Below, piece after piece: positions 44,990 through 57,759 of a DNA stretch of 64,000 nt (within the stretch, counting starts at the first letter, position 1; every line of letters begins with the position of its first letter). A program made the translations under genes and the position numbers. This DNA is from Laetiporus sulphureus 93-53 (lineage: Eukaryota; Basidiomycota; Agaricomycetes; Polyporales; Laetiporaceae): NCBI RefSeq assembly GCF_001632365.1, contig NW_024468522.1:435967-499966 (forward strand), read 5' to 3'. Under the pieces are notes generated by a model. It saw only the letters and a program-made list of their open reading frames with translations. It searched no databases and had not been told where the DNA came from.

Positions 44990-45439
44990 CCGGCGAACGC
45001 CTTAGAACACCTCGTCGTCACCATGCGAGATCGATACTGTCCCATTCCTCGAGATAACCAGCAGTCTCGTGCTGCACTGGTGCACAACCCCAATTTCGTC
45101 TCCCTTCTTCACGTACTCGACGTCTCATGACCCGTGTCGTACGCTTGGAACAGCTTAAAACCGATTCTCAACGACGTTCAACCCATGCAATATACCGAGC
45201 TTCGGTCGATTGACATCTCACTCAAGCCGACGAACGAATCTGCCGCGACACATACTCGCTGGGAAGAACTCGATGTGGCGTTGGCACGGGTGATGGAGTT
45301 TCGTCCTCGGCAAGTCCTTACGTTCTGGTTGGTCAACGATCTCCGCAAACCACAGCCGTGGTTACCAGCTTTCACGGAATTTCTTCTGGATGAGCTGCCG
45401 TGGATGCAGGCCCAGTGCAGGAGACTGGCTTTAATGTAG
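44990..45439 (+). pseudogene. F-box-like relic, C-terminal part only
   Basis: It reads NALEHLVVTMRDR, then RAALVHNPNFVSLLHVLDVS, TGA at 45128-45130, then SYAWNSLKPILNDVQPMQ, RSIDISLKP and ELPWMQAQCRRLALM. These match the SGECLEHLVV, LAHNPNLVSIYVS, ILADIQPMHTKLQSVDI and VRVQAGRGRLCLMWL blocks of the array genes but are much more diverged. No F-box part is found upstream. It is an older duplicate. Confidence 0.75.
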
Positions 45440-45442
45440 ATG

Positions 45443-46067
45443 AACGGTATTGCTGAAGTGCAAGAGTTCGAATGTGGTCTGGCGCAGCTTTCGGTCTTCA
45501 TGTTGAGGCAAGTATGAGCCGTTCACTGTCAGTTGCCTCTACCTTTTGGGTGGAGGCCTTCTGCGTGCTCAGGCGGACTTGATCTTTCTATTACTGTTTT
45601 TGATTTATTAATAACGGTTTCCGAGTCAAAACTACCTCGTGTCCTATGCAAAACTCTGAACGGGCGTTCACACGCTTTAGATGATGTATCATGATATCTA
45701 TACAACTTGGAATTCTGCGTTGCTGCATTGTGAACTGCGACGAAGTAGATACACAAGTTTGAAGCAACAGTTGCTTCCTGCGGGTCGTACTACGATAGCC
45801 CCGGGCGCCTATTGCAAGTGGCTGGCTCTTTTGCTCGCTGACCACGGTTTACTCACTGACCACGTCAATCATCTGGTGTCTGTCTCGTACAACACAACTC
45901 CCGCTCGTTCGCACTGAGCCAGAGAGCTGCTGCGTCTTGGGCTTGCCACTACTTATCGAACAGTCGCATGTGTGAGAGGTCATCCGTTAGTGTTGAAGAT
46001 GCCTCAGTGGCTGTGTACTCATACCTCTGTTCGCTCTGGCAGCACGTTTAACTCCTCCGTCGCCGAC
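45443..46067. other. F-box array spacer
   Basis: No gene is seen. From about 45900 it repeats the common 5' flank (CACTGAGCCAGAG, CTACTTATCGAACAGTCGCATGTG), leading to the ATG at 46068. Confidence 0.6.
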
Positions 46068-47342
46068 ATGGACTGCCATCTGAGTCTCCCATTGCCACGT
46101 CTGCCCCCCGAAATATGCGACTACGTACTCGATCACCTATGGGACGACCACAAGACCCTCAAGGTCTGCAGCCTCGTCACGCGAGAATGGCTCCCCACGA
46201 CGCGGAAACATCTTTTCCATTCCATCCGTCTCTTCAGCAACCCGCGACGCGTCGCCTTTGAGGATTTGATTCTGCATTCGGGAAACGCGGTGGCTCTCTG
46301 CGTCCGCAAGCTGGAGTTGAAATGGACGCTCGTTAGCTGGACCCCCACAATTCCCGTCTCCGTGCCTCAAACGCTGGCATCTCTCAGCCGGCTAGAGGAG
46401 CTCACCCTCCAAGGTACCATATGGAGTGATTCTTACTCTCCCGCGAAGACTATAACATGGCCAGTACTGCCCATGGTGAAGGCTGTTCATTTGCAGATCA
46501 ACGACGCCGACGACGTCGTAAGCCTGCAGCGATTCATCTGTGCATGTCCTTCGCTCTCCTCCCTGAACCTCCAGATACGGCATACCTCAAAGTGCGACAG
46601 CTCGTACACCCATCCTCCAACGATCATCCCGGGATCGATAGTAATTGAGACTTTTCAATACGGTGTCCGCGAGTCAGACCCCATGTCAAGATGGCTGCTG
46701 CAGGGTGGCCTGAAGCTGCGCATACGTCGACTAGCGATTACTATACTCGATTATCCGACTTCAGTCAATTTTCTCAGGAAGGGCGACGCCCAAGCCCTAT
46801 TACGTGCATCTAGTGAATGTCTGGAGCATCTCGTCGTCAGAGTGCAAACCAAGATCCGCTCCGATTCACCAGTTAGGCAACAAGCGGCGATGACGCACAA
46901 TCCGAACCTGGTCTCAATCTACGTGTCGAGCATATGGTGTGGGTTTTCTGATGACGTCCCTGATGACGAGCCGTTCTCCAATGGCTGGCGGGGCCTGCTC
47001 TCAATCCTTGCCGACATCCAGCCAATGCACACCAAGCTGCAGTCAGTCGACATCACGTTGATTATGACATCCAAGCCGGATTTCACGAGGATGCCTTGTG
47101 AGCAGCTCGATGCTGCCCTGGCGCGAATTGTGGATACACACCCGCAGTTGATCGTCACCGTGTGCATAACCAGCAGTTCCCCTGTAGCAGTGCCATGGAT
47201 GACGGAGCTCGTCGAAACGCTTTTGCAACGCTTGGTCAGGGTGCAGGCAGGACGGGGCAGACTCTGTTTGATGTGGCTGAACGGTTACGATGAAAACAGA
47301 GAGTTCAGTCACCGTACGACACCGTCCTGGTGTTCGCGGTGA
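46068..47342 (+). CDS. F-box-like protein, array copy 3 (424 aa, intronless)
   Basis: The F-box is at residues 12-42: LPPEICDYVLDHLWDDHKTLKVCSLVTREW. It would recruit an unknown substrate to an SCF ligase. The frame is open further upstream, but the ATG at 46068 (MDCHLSLPLPRLPP) matches the starts of the sister genes and lies in the same flanking context (CTCCgTCGCCGACATGGA). The C-terminal signature VRVQAGRGRLCLMWLNGYDENREF is shared with the copy at 47885. It stands between the relic and copy 4 in the same orientation. Divergence is scattered along the Leu-rich body, as is usual in expanded fungal F-box families. Confidence 0.85.
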   Translation: MDCHLSLPLPRLPPEICDYVLDHLWDDHKTLKVCSLVTREWLPTTRKHLFHSIRLFSNPRRVAFEDLILHSGNAVALCVRKLELKWTLVSWTPTIPVSVPQTLASLSRLEELTLQGTIWSDSYSPAKTITWPVLPMVKAVHLQINDADDVVSLQRFICACPSLSSLNLQIRHTSKCDSSYTHPPTIIPGSIVIETFQYGVRESDPMSRWLLQGGLKLRIRRLAITILDYPTSVNFLRKGDAQALLRASSECLEHLVVRVQTKIRSDSPVRQQAAMTHNPNLVSIYVSSIWCGFSDDVPDDEPFSNGWRGLLSILADIQPMHTKLQSVDITLIMTSKPDFTRMPCEQLDAALARIVDTHPQLIVTVCITSSSPVAVPWMTELVETLLQRLVRVQAGRGRLCLMWLNGYDENREFSHRTTPSWCSR

Positions 47343-47884
47343 CGATGTGGCAGGGTTCGTCCATCCAACTTTCCTCCTTGGCACCTTCCGAGTCCCTGTA
47401 CATCATTCTTTCGGACTTTGCTTGTTACGCGCTTCGGGGTAAATTCCACCTTCCGACTGCGCGTGAGTCGCAGGGCATTGTCCCACGATACAGAGCGATG
47501 CAATGAGGGTTTACGTTGTCAATTGGGATGGCTCATTCAAGCGAAACAGGTCATACCAAACATTCCCAGAGATCAAGTTTGAAGCAACAGTTGTTTCCTG
47601 CGGGCTGCGGTAGATTTCTACTACGATCCATTTTCGATAGGGCCCGGGGCGTCAATTGCAACCATGCGCTGCGCGTGACGATGGGACAGATTTGATGGAC
47701 GACCGTTCGCCTCATTTAACACAGCCCCTGCACGTTCACAGTGCGCAAGAGACCTGCCGCACCTGAGGCTTGTCACTACTTATTGAATAGTCGCATGTGA
47801 GAGAGGTGATCCATTAGAATGCCTTGTCTGTGTGCTAACGCCCTCATTCGCTGCAGTAGCACGCTCCCCTCCTCCATCGCCGGT
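47343..47884. other. F-box array spacer
   Basis: No gene is seen. It repeats the 3' flank of the array genes first and their 5' flank (CACCTGAGGCTTGTCACTACTTATTGAATAGTCGCATGTGAGAG) last. Confidence 0.7.
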
Positions 47885-49150
47885 ATGGACCACCATCTGA
47901 GTCTCCCATCGCCACGTCTGCCCTCCGAAATATGCGACTACATACTCGATCACCTATGGGACAACCATAAGACCCTCCAGATCTGCAGCCTCGTCACGCG
48001 AGAATGGCTCCCCAAGACGCGCAAACATCTTTTTCATTCCATCCATATCTTCAGCAACACGCGGCGCGTCGCCTTTGAGGATGTGATTCTGCAGTCGGGA
48101 GATGCACTGGCGCTCTGCGTCCGCAAGCTAAACTTGATGCTCGACGAGCTCGAGGGTGGCTGCCCCGTCTCGATACCCTCTCTGCCTCGAATACTGGCGC
48201 CTCTCGGCCGGCTGGAGGAGCTCACCCTCTGTGTTTCCACGTGGGACGATTGTTACTTTTCCACGGAGCCTATAACGTGGCCGGAACTGCCCGCGGTGAA
48301 GGCTCTTCACCTGCACGTCCCCATCGTCAACGACGTCGTAAGCCTGCAGCGATTCATCTGCGCATGCCCCTTGCTCTCCTCCCTAGAGCTGCGGATAGTA
48401 CTAACCTCAAATTCCGACGACTCGCACGCCCATCCTCCAACGGTCATCCCGAGATCGATAGTGATCGAGACTTTCCAATGCACTCTCCGCAAGCCAGACC
48501 CCGTGGTAAGATGGATGCTGCAGGGCGGCCTGAAGCTACGCATACGTCGACTGGCGATCGACCGTCTGACTTCAATCAGTCATCGCGGGACGGGCGATAC
48601 CCAAGGCCTGTTGCGTGCATCTGGTGAATGTCTGGAGCACCTTGTCGTCAACTTGGCACTCGAGACCCTCTCCGCTTCACCAGATGGGCAGCAAGCTTCA
48701 GCGCTGGCACACAATCCGAACCTGGTCTCAATCTACATGTCGACTGTATTGCGTGATCCTGTTTCCTTTTATGCCTCGCCTTATCCCAGTAGCTGGCGGA
48801 CCTTGCTCTCAATCCTTGCCGACATCCAGCCAATGCACACCAAGCTGCAGTCAATCGACATCACGTTGGTTACGACATTCGAGCCAGATATCACAAGCAT
48901 GCCTTGTGAGCAGCTTGATGCCGCCCTGGCGCGGATTGTGGACATTCACCCGCGGTTGGTCTTCACCGTGTGGATAGAATGCACTTTTCTTAAACCAACG
49001 CCACGGCTGGCGGAGTTCGTCGGAGCGCTCTTGCAACGCTTGGTCAGGGTGCAGGCGGCACGGGGCAGACTCTGTTTGATGTGGCTGAACGATTACGATG
49101 AAAACAGAGATTTCAGTCACCGTACGACACCGTCCTGGTGTTCGCGATGA
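47885..49150 (+). CDS. F-box-like protein, array copy 4 (421 aa, intronless)
   Basis: The F-box is at residues 12-42: LPSEICDYILDHLWDNHKTLQICSLVTREW. The ATG at 47885 (MDHHLSLPSPRLPSE) aligns with copies 1-3; an upstream in-frame ATG at 47819 would add 22 residues of no recognisable kind. Shared blocks are VSLQRFICACPLLSSLELRI, GGLKLRIRRLAI, SILADIQPMHTKLQSIDITL and VRVQAARGRLCLMWLND. It is the last gene of the array before the minus-strand reductase gene, with which it converges (266 bp apart). Substrate is unknown. Confidence 0.85.
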   Translation: MDHHLSLPSPRLPSEICDYILDHLWDNHKTLQICSLVTREWLPKTRKHLFHSIHIFSNTRRVAFEDVILQSGDALALCVRKLNLMLDELEGGCPVSIPSLPRILAPLGRLEELTLCVSTWDDCYFSTEPITWPELPAVKALHLHVPIVNDVVSLQRFICACPLLSSLELRIVLTSNSDDSHAHPPTVIPRSIVIETFQCTLRKPDPVVRWMLQGGLKLRIRRLAIDRLTSISHRGTGDTQGLLRASGECLEHLVVNLALETLSASPDGQQASALAHNPNLVSIYMSTVLRDPVSFYASPYPSSWRTLLSILADIQPMHTKLQSIDITLVTTFEPDITSMPCEQLDAALARIVDIHPRLVFTVWIECTFLKPTPRLAEFVGALLQRLVRVQAARGRLCLMWLNDYDENRDFSHRTTPSWCSR

Positions 49151-49416
49151 TGATGTGGCAGGGCTCGTTCATCCAACTTTCCTCCTTGGCAACGCCTTCC
49201 ATGTACATCACTCTTTAGGACTTTGCTTGTTACGCACTTTGGACTATGGTTCGTAGATTCCACCTTCCGCCTGCGCGCGAGTCGCAGGGCGTTGTGATCG
49301 CAATGAGGGTTCACGTTGTCATTTGGGACGGCTCATTCAAGCGAAACATATTATACCGAACATTCGCAGAGTTTCAAGATAGCATGCTCTCAGGCAGTGC
49401 TCATCCGCCGAGACGC

Positions 49417-50844
<1,428 letters not shown>

Positions 50845-51412
50845 GCTTGCAGGACTATTTGGGCGACGACAGGTCTCAGTGAGAGCATGTCGGACGATGC
50901 TCGCTCCCTTATATATATTGTAGATACCGGGCGATCGTCATCGGAGATGGAAGTGGGTTTGATCACTAATATTCTGTTTTGTTGTCCATCGAACAGTACC
51001 CACTAAACGTCATTCAGGTGACGTGCTGTTAATCATCCTCTGCAGATAAATTCTACTATCATGTGAAGCTGGTGCTTCAGCTTCGGATGCCCGTAGATGA
51101 CTTGTGCGCAGCCCAATCGGACTTAGCGCTTGAAGGAACTAGAGGGTTCATGGCACCCATCTTGCTGCCGCCAACACGACAGAAACTTTTGTGCGTCAGA
51201 TGAGCCGGCCACTCTCGGGCAAGCCCCACCTTTCTTCCGTTGGGCGCTGTTCATTCACATCGGTGTTTTAGATATTTTCTGAAATATGAGCGAGCGTTCG
51301 ATATTTCAATCGCAAGCTTCTGGGATCTATACTGGAACACGGAAGTATCATGCAGAATACACGTTTCATCCGTTTCGCACCTCATCTTGATAGTCTCCTG
51401 TTCCCCTCTATC
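50845..51412. other. Intergenic region upstream of the reductase gene
   Basis: No gene is seen. TATATATT near 50911-50920 (plus strand) lies about 70 bp upstream of the reductase start and may serve as its TATA box on the minus strand. Confidence 0.5.
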
Positions 51413-54400
51413 TCATCCCAACACGGCTAGCAACCTTTCCACCTCGGTGATCGGCAGACCACACGTAAAGTTCTCGCACACCTTTACATTCGGTTTGCTT
51501 TTACCCATGTCGTCCTCCTCCTTCCGCTCGATCTCCTCCACTAATCCCTTTACAGTCGCATTCACACTCGCCAGCGCCCGAGGCGGGCTCAAGGGGTCGA
51601 AATGCATCAGTACCCGATTCGGGATGAACCTCGCGCGGATGGCTTGTAGGAATGGCGAGGCGGGGTTGGGCGCAGGATGTTCGGTGAGTATCAACTACAA
51701 GGAATAGGCATGAATATGTCATTCCGTCAGGAATAATGTAATAAAAACATGGATACACACCTGCTTATAGCCCTTCTGTCTGGCCATTGCCGCGCTGACA
51801 ATCGTCGCGAGCGCGAATGGCGCGGCTTCGAGTAGCTGCCCATTCGACGTGAGAATGCTCTGAGCCTTCTCAGTGTATTCTTTGTGTTTGTCCTCCGCGA
51901 AATGCGCGAGGCGTTGAAGGTTAGAGAGTGTCACCGATACGGCACTCGGCTCAGCTCCATCCTAACACAAGACGTTAGCTTGAGTGTCACTCTAGAGCCG
52001 TCATCATGAGAGCACACCTGTGCATCCTTCATGCGCACTAAGACATACTCATCAGGCGCGCTTGCGAAGTAACCGCCGCCCTCTTTGTCGTAGAATAGCC
52101 TATCCTGGGTCTCCTGCAGGCGCACTGCCCACATAACGCATTTTTCTTTCCCACTCGCTTCGTATAGATCCAGCAGCCCTAATACGATTCTTTCGTTCAG
52201 TAATCGCTCTACGATGCAGCCGATCGTATGATGGAACAAGCATGCACCTTGAACCAGGAACGCATAGTCATCCGCCTGCCCCTTCGGGCCCTTACCCTCC
52301 CTCCAACTCCTTGCCAGCTCTCCAGTCGTTTCGTCGTACAGATGCTGCCGCAAAAACGCAGCTGCGTCCTCCGCCATCTTCAGCGCGCTCGCGGCTTCCT
52401 CGCCCTGAAAGACCTCAGCCGCCTTGGCAAGGCCGGAGATCTGATCATCACAGAGATGGTCAGCCAACATGACCGCCAAAAGAAGCTTAGGGTGGAGAAC
52501 GCGTACCATGAGTCCATTCCACCCTGTCACGGCCTTGTCGTCCAGGTGCGGACGGGGTCGATTCTTCTCCCTCCACTCCTTTAACTTGCTGAGGCTCCTC
52601 TCAATAACGACCCCCACTTCTTCAGCAGGCATGCCCAGCTCCGTAGCTGTCTCCTCGGCTGAATGAGCAAGATACAACACGTTCTGCATCATAATTCACG
52701 ACAGCGAGTCAGTATTCCTGTTTTCGTCCGCGGGAAGAATCGACCCACGTGGTCCTTCAATTCCCCATGCGCGTCGCTGTCGCTCTCACAGTTCCCATCC
52801 TCCTTCACCCCGTACGCATATGCGAAGACCTTAGAATCCTCTTGGCCCAACACGTCCTTGATATCCTTCGCAGTCCAGGTGTAGAACGCTCCTATCAGCT
52901 CGTCAGCTTTTCTGCCCTGCATGTTATGCGATCCAGACTAGCTACAGACCTTCTTTCTTAGTCTTACTCTCGAATGTCGGAAACGAGTCTGCGTCCTCTG
53001 CGCTGCAGAATCCGCCTTCCTCGCTTTGGAGTACGGAAAGATACCTGAGGATAGAACGTGCCAGCGCGAGTAGCGTCTGGCGTTCTGACGAGGAGTCAGT
53101 ATCCGAGGGAGGGAAAAGGAGCGCTGTCTCGACAGAGACGGCAAGTAGCTGTGCTTGGTCGTACCTGTCCATCATCTTGTCAGCTCCCCACTTCCTCAGA
53201 TCGTTATCTTGGACTTACAGCATCTTCTCAACTGCGAATCTTTCCATATTAGCGCGACACAACAGGAAAGACTAGAATCCACTCACAGTGCGGAACATGC
53301 CACCTTCCATCTACCGAGTACCTCGCCACACCCCCTCCCACATGGTCATGAATCCCGCCCTTCCAGATCTCCACAAGCGCCTTCGCTGCCATGTTGCGGG
53401 CCTTCTGCGGGGCCTCCTCCAGCCCTTCCTCCGCCTCCGCGTCAAGGTGCGCCAACACCTCGTCCGGACTCTCCGCAGATGCAGACGTTCCCTCTCGCAT
53501 GTTGAGCGCCGCATATCGCACGAGGAAACCAAGCGTCCCGCCGACCTGCGGGAACTTCGGCGCCCCCCCGAACCCGCCGTGTTGTTCGTCGAAGCGCCGT
53601 GCGAGCCGTGTATAGACAGCGGCTGCGAGCTTAGGCACGGCGATCGCTGCGACTGACGAGTGTGCTGCACTGGGGGAGGACTAGATGGAATTCAGCTAAG
53701 GATACGGTGTCCAAGGAACGAGCACGCACCTCGCTCGACTCCTTCAACTGCTTGATAACCTGCTTGCCTGCGTTGCGGCACCGATCCGGGTCGTCCTCCC
53801 ATCTATGAAAGCATGGCACATCGCGTGATCGATCAGCCTTTGTTCACCTTCGCTTGAGAGATGACAAGGCTTACACCTCAGCGAGCTTGCTAAGGACCTG
53901 GCGGAATTTTCCAGGCGGGAAGTACGTCTGTATTTATCGACACAGTTAGCCAAGAAGAGAGTAGACGCGTGTCGTTTCGTTGAGGATCCGAGTAGACAAC
54001 GACACATGACAAGGTCAGATAATAGAAGGACAGGGGAGATGAATGAAAATTTGACAAGTCGCGGCGCATACATGCGGTTTAGAATCCGATTACGATGTGC
54101 ATGAATGGAAGACTCGTCAATGCTCGATATCATTATATGAATATCGCAGATGTACGTACCCCTGCGAAGAATGGCTCGAGCTCCGGCGTGAGCCCTGCAT
54201 ATCGACATGCAGACATCACAATTGCGAGCCAAGACAAGAAGTGACATATGAGACATCCATGAACGAAACGATCAACATCGTAGGCCAAATAATTTAAGTG
54301 TAACGAAGTGCACACAGCAAGCAGCGCAAGGCATCGTCAGCAATCCCACGGACTTCGCGATAAAGATCGTATACGCACAGACACTCATGGGCCATCCTCC

Positions 54401-55639
54401 CCCGCCCGTGCTGGCTTGAAGGAACGTCATGTACAACCGGTCGACATCCGGGCGCTCTTCACGGTCGACCTGCACAGTGTAAGCGAGTAAAGTCGGCGAA
54501 GCAGACAGTGGCGAGATGATAAGTTAACGGAAGAATCAAGTTCAAATGTCGACATCGATGATGGTTCGAGGAACGTGAACGTCGGTGGACGTGAGGGCGG
54601 CGAACGTGAGAATGGCATATTGCAATCGAGAAGGCGTACGTGAGAGCAGAATATATATGCATATATGCACCCAGAAGATGAGCATTGGCATGTATTCTCA
54701 AGTATCGCACTAATACTGACCTTGACATTGACATAATGCTCGTTTATGAGCTTCGCGGTAATAGGGTCCTCGAACGATTCATGTGCGAGGACATGGCACC
54801 CTACGCGCAGCAAGAACATATTAGCATGGTCGTTGTTCGGCATGACACATGAAACGAGCGAAGCGCGAAAGGCAATGGTCGCATAGAAATAATGCGACGG
54901 TGCCTATACTATCAGAAAGAGTCTACATACAATGGCATGCAGAGTATCCAACCTGGGGGAATGTTAGCGAGTGGTATGAGCAAGTAGTCGAATGAAGGCA
55001 TCAAGATATCGACAATTGACAGGGTCTGGAACTTGGCAGCTATGCAAGACAGAGAAAGGGGAATGTACATGTAACGAGGGACTCACAGAGAGAAAAATCG
55101 GTTTGGCTTCGTTCCTGGCCTTTTCGAATGCTTCCGTACCCCATTCATACCAGTCCACCTACAACATGATAATTGTAATTGTCCATCACAGTTGAAATAG
55201 TCATCCAAGCAGGTCGTCAAAAAGTGAGTCAGTCCAAAGAACTTCCGATATGCACGCGCTGCATACGCACCGGGTTCTCAGCATGCTGAAGCAGGTATGG
55301 GCTCTTCGCATGGATCAAACGATTCGTATGATTTTGCCCCTGGTGTAGGGGGACGTTCTTCTCGGTCGCGGTCGGTGGACCTTGACTAGACATCATTCGC
55401 GTGTGTAGTCCAGATGATGAGGCTGAAAGGCGTTGGTGACTTTGCAGGCAAGCTCGAGACCCGTTCGTGTGTAGTTCACGGGGACTCCCTGAGACGTTGA
55501 ATTCGTGACGATCACCTTTGTTCACAAGAGGGAGAGCAGCTGCGATAGAGATCCTAGCAATGGGAGAAAGAAGATCGCGGTTCAATGTCCTCACAGCCAA
55601 CAGTGTCGAGATATTGGTTCGTGAACGAGAGAACATCAA
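51413..55639 (-). CDS. DUF255 thioredoxin-domain protein (SPATA20/YyaL family), multi-exon
   Basis: The gene has an N-terminal thioredoxin-like domain and a C-terminal six-hairpin glycosidase-like barrel. The first exon (55639-55229) begins [24 protein letters not shown], Arg/Ser-rich without acids and likely a mitochondrial presequence. The conserved start [24 protein letters not shown] follows. The CHWC redox motif is split by an intron at 54931-54828 or so. Next come [44 protein letters not shown] and [17 protein letters not shown]. Then [54 protein letters not shown] (in pieces) and [13 protein letters not shown]. The final exon (51694-51413) ends [21 protein letters not shown]. Introns are about 50-70 nt in the centre and longer near the 5' end. 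Exon limits are only approximate here. Function in fungi is not established. Confidence 0.9.
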
Positions 55640-56364
55640 GTTCGCAAGAGAACAGTTACTTTTGAAGAACGAACGCTGCTACCACCATTCGCCAAGCGAG
55701 CCCTGGCCAAGAATGCGAACAAAGATATCATCGTGGGCATGACGTCCGTGGAGCGCGTACGAGCTGCCAATGGCGTACCCACGAGTTCTAACCAGTGGCC
55801 ACGGCGCTTATTGAACTGGTCATGATCGTGACCGCGACCCGAGTACGATTTTGTTACAGCTTACATTCGTGGCTATTCTGATGGCATACCATTCAAACCA
55901 TCATAGCTTGTGGGTGAGTTCTGAATGCTTCGTACTCCAACTTCTATGGGAAGCCGGCAACAACAGGTATCAGCATTGTAAATGTCAGCTCAGAGAGATT
56001 GACAGATAGCATTGCAGTCTCAGAATTGTAGGGTTTCGTAATTACTATAAACTTGGCTTCATCTCATCTCCTCAAACGTTTATACTCATGTTCATAGAAG
56101 CAGCACATGCATTTGACACATGCTTTTGCGAAAAAGCATTTTAATATACACTGATTACATCGATTTCAACATGTCGAGCATGTAAGTAAATTGATAGGAT
56201 CAACGGTGAATGAGAACAGGAAGAAAGAATGGGTACGCATGGCAGTGGTAGATAAACAAGTACAATTTATTAACAACACTTGGCTGGCTTCGTGATGGCG
56301 ACATAATCACATCAGCTTGGAGGACAGCGTTTCATAAATTTTCACGTCAGACATACCTTCGGTT
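55640..56364. other. Intergenic region
   Basis: No gene is seen. It would hold the DUF255 promoter (minus strand) and the 3' end of the BTB gene. No clear signal is recognised. Confidence 0.6.
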
Positions 56365-57455
56365 TCAGGCAGGCGCAGCAGCCTTGCTGCTATCCCAGCC
56401 CTTGACATTGACTCCCATGAGTTTCGGCAATAACCCCCATGCTTTCTTGCGCCGCGCCACATCATCTGCCAGGAATGACTTCCGGCAGTCCTGGCAGAGC
56501 TGTAACGACTTGGGAACGAAACCATCCCACGGCTCCAACACAGCCGTCCATACATTTCCCTGCACTCGGACAATGCCAGCACGTAATTCACGGAGCATGT
56601 TTCCGCATGAGCCGTACGCGTTTCGGCAGTATGCCTCTTTCTTAAATACGCCATTCATGCCTCCTATATGCTCTGCCACTAGATTCATGTTCCCATCGAT
56701 GCATCTGATCTGGTCCGTGGACTGAAGCATCTCGAAGGTGCCGTCTGGGCGAGAAATGCCCTCCACGATAGCTTTGCTTCCGAGCTGGCAGCATTCATAC
56801 ATGGCAACGGGGAGAATGCTGTCGGTGTTGGTGAGACGAGCCAAGTTGACCGCTGTGACTGCATCTCCTGCTGCGATGGATAGACGCGGAGAAGCCGTTG
56901 ATTCGCCTTGCAACCTTTTGCAGTAAATGTCAAGGTCATCCGTGAAATATGCCTTCAGGAGGGACATGGCATTCCCGAAGAGTTCTTGAACCTGATATTT
57001 GTGACACATGCGAACAATGCTTGCAACAACTTGAAACTCAATCGGGGTAACATGGTCATCAAACCTGCTTTCGCATCAACTGGCTGCATACAGTGCACTT
57101 GACAAAGGGATGTGACTTACATGTGCACATTGAACAATGCCCGCAACAAATGCAGAAGTTCCTCGGGGCGGTCTGAAACATGGACCACAGGGCAGTCGCC
57201 GATGTGTTCGGAGTCGGCGGGTTGGGGGAGAGAAAAGAGGCTGCTGAACACATCGGAGTGCTTCGCAAGCCATCCCCGGTAGACACGGAAGCATGTTCCC
57301 TGTGCCTCGAGGATGACGGTCCCATCGTCAAACCAAAATTCATCGTCGCGCGTATACTTTCCGAGCAGTGTGGAAGTCGTCTCAGTCTCTACGGGGGCAT
57401 CTGTGTCGGTGCGCTGTCGCTTGCGCGGCACGGTTTCTGGTTGCGACGACGACAT
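56365..57455 (-). CDS. BTB/POZ-domain protein 1 (344 aa, two exons)
   Basis: Exon 1 is 57455-57121 and exon 2 is 57064-56365. The 56-nt intron has GTAAGT and a CAG acceptor. After a short basic start (MSSSQPETVPRKRQRTD) the BTB domain runs from about residue 38 (DEFWFDDGTVILEAQGTCFRVYRGWLAKHSDVF) to about 150. A helical C-terminal part follows (IVRMCHKYQVQELFGNAMSLL, DAVTAVNLARLTNTDSILPVAMYECCQLG). The end has Cys pairs (YCRNAYGSCG and LCQDCRKSF) that may bind zinc. BTB domains mediate dimerisation and Cullin-3 binding; targets are unknown. Length matches the copy at 61645 (342 aa). Confidence 0.88.
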
Positions 57456-57759
57456 CGACGAGCGTGGTAGGGTTCACGGTGCTGAGACAAGTCAGGAGGT
57501 ACTCCTGAGAATGTGGAGACGGCGAAATGTCACGCGTTACTGCGAGGTGGAGGTGAGAGCACGTGATCGTGACTAGACGCGGCGTAACTCGTTCCCTAAC
57601 TCCTTCACCTGCTTTGACGCGTCGCAGGCTCCGTGAACACCCCAGACGGACGCTCATTCGAACTTGATATTTATGCCTCGCAAGCGACAGCGCACTAGTC
57701 GGAACCGGAAGATTCTGCAATGTTGCCACCAGCTGGTGCCATCACCGATCGCGCTGATC
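57456..57759. other. Intergenic region between divergent BTB copies
   Basis: No gene is seen. It holds the presumed promoter of the minus-strand BTB gene. CACGTGATCGTGACTAGACGCG near 57560 contains an E-box-like CACGTG. Confidence 0.4.

Noticed and set aside
52228..52584. 118-codon plus-strand frame
   Set aside because: It is antisense to exons of the DUF255 gene, which explain the sequence fully.
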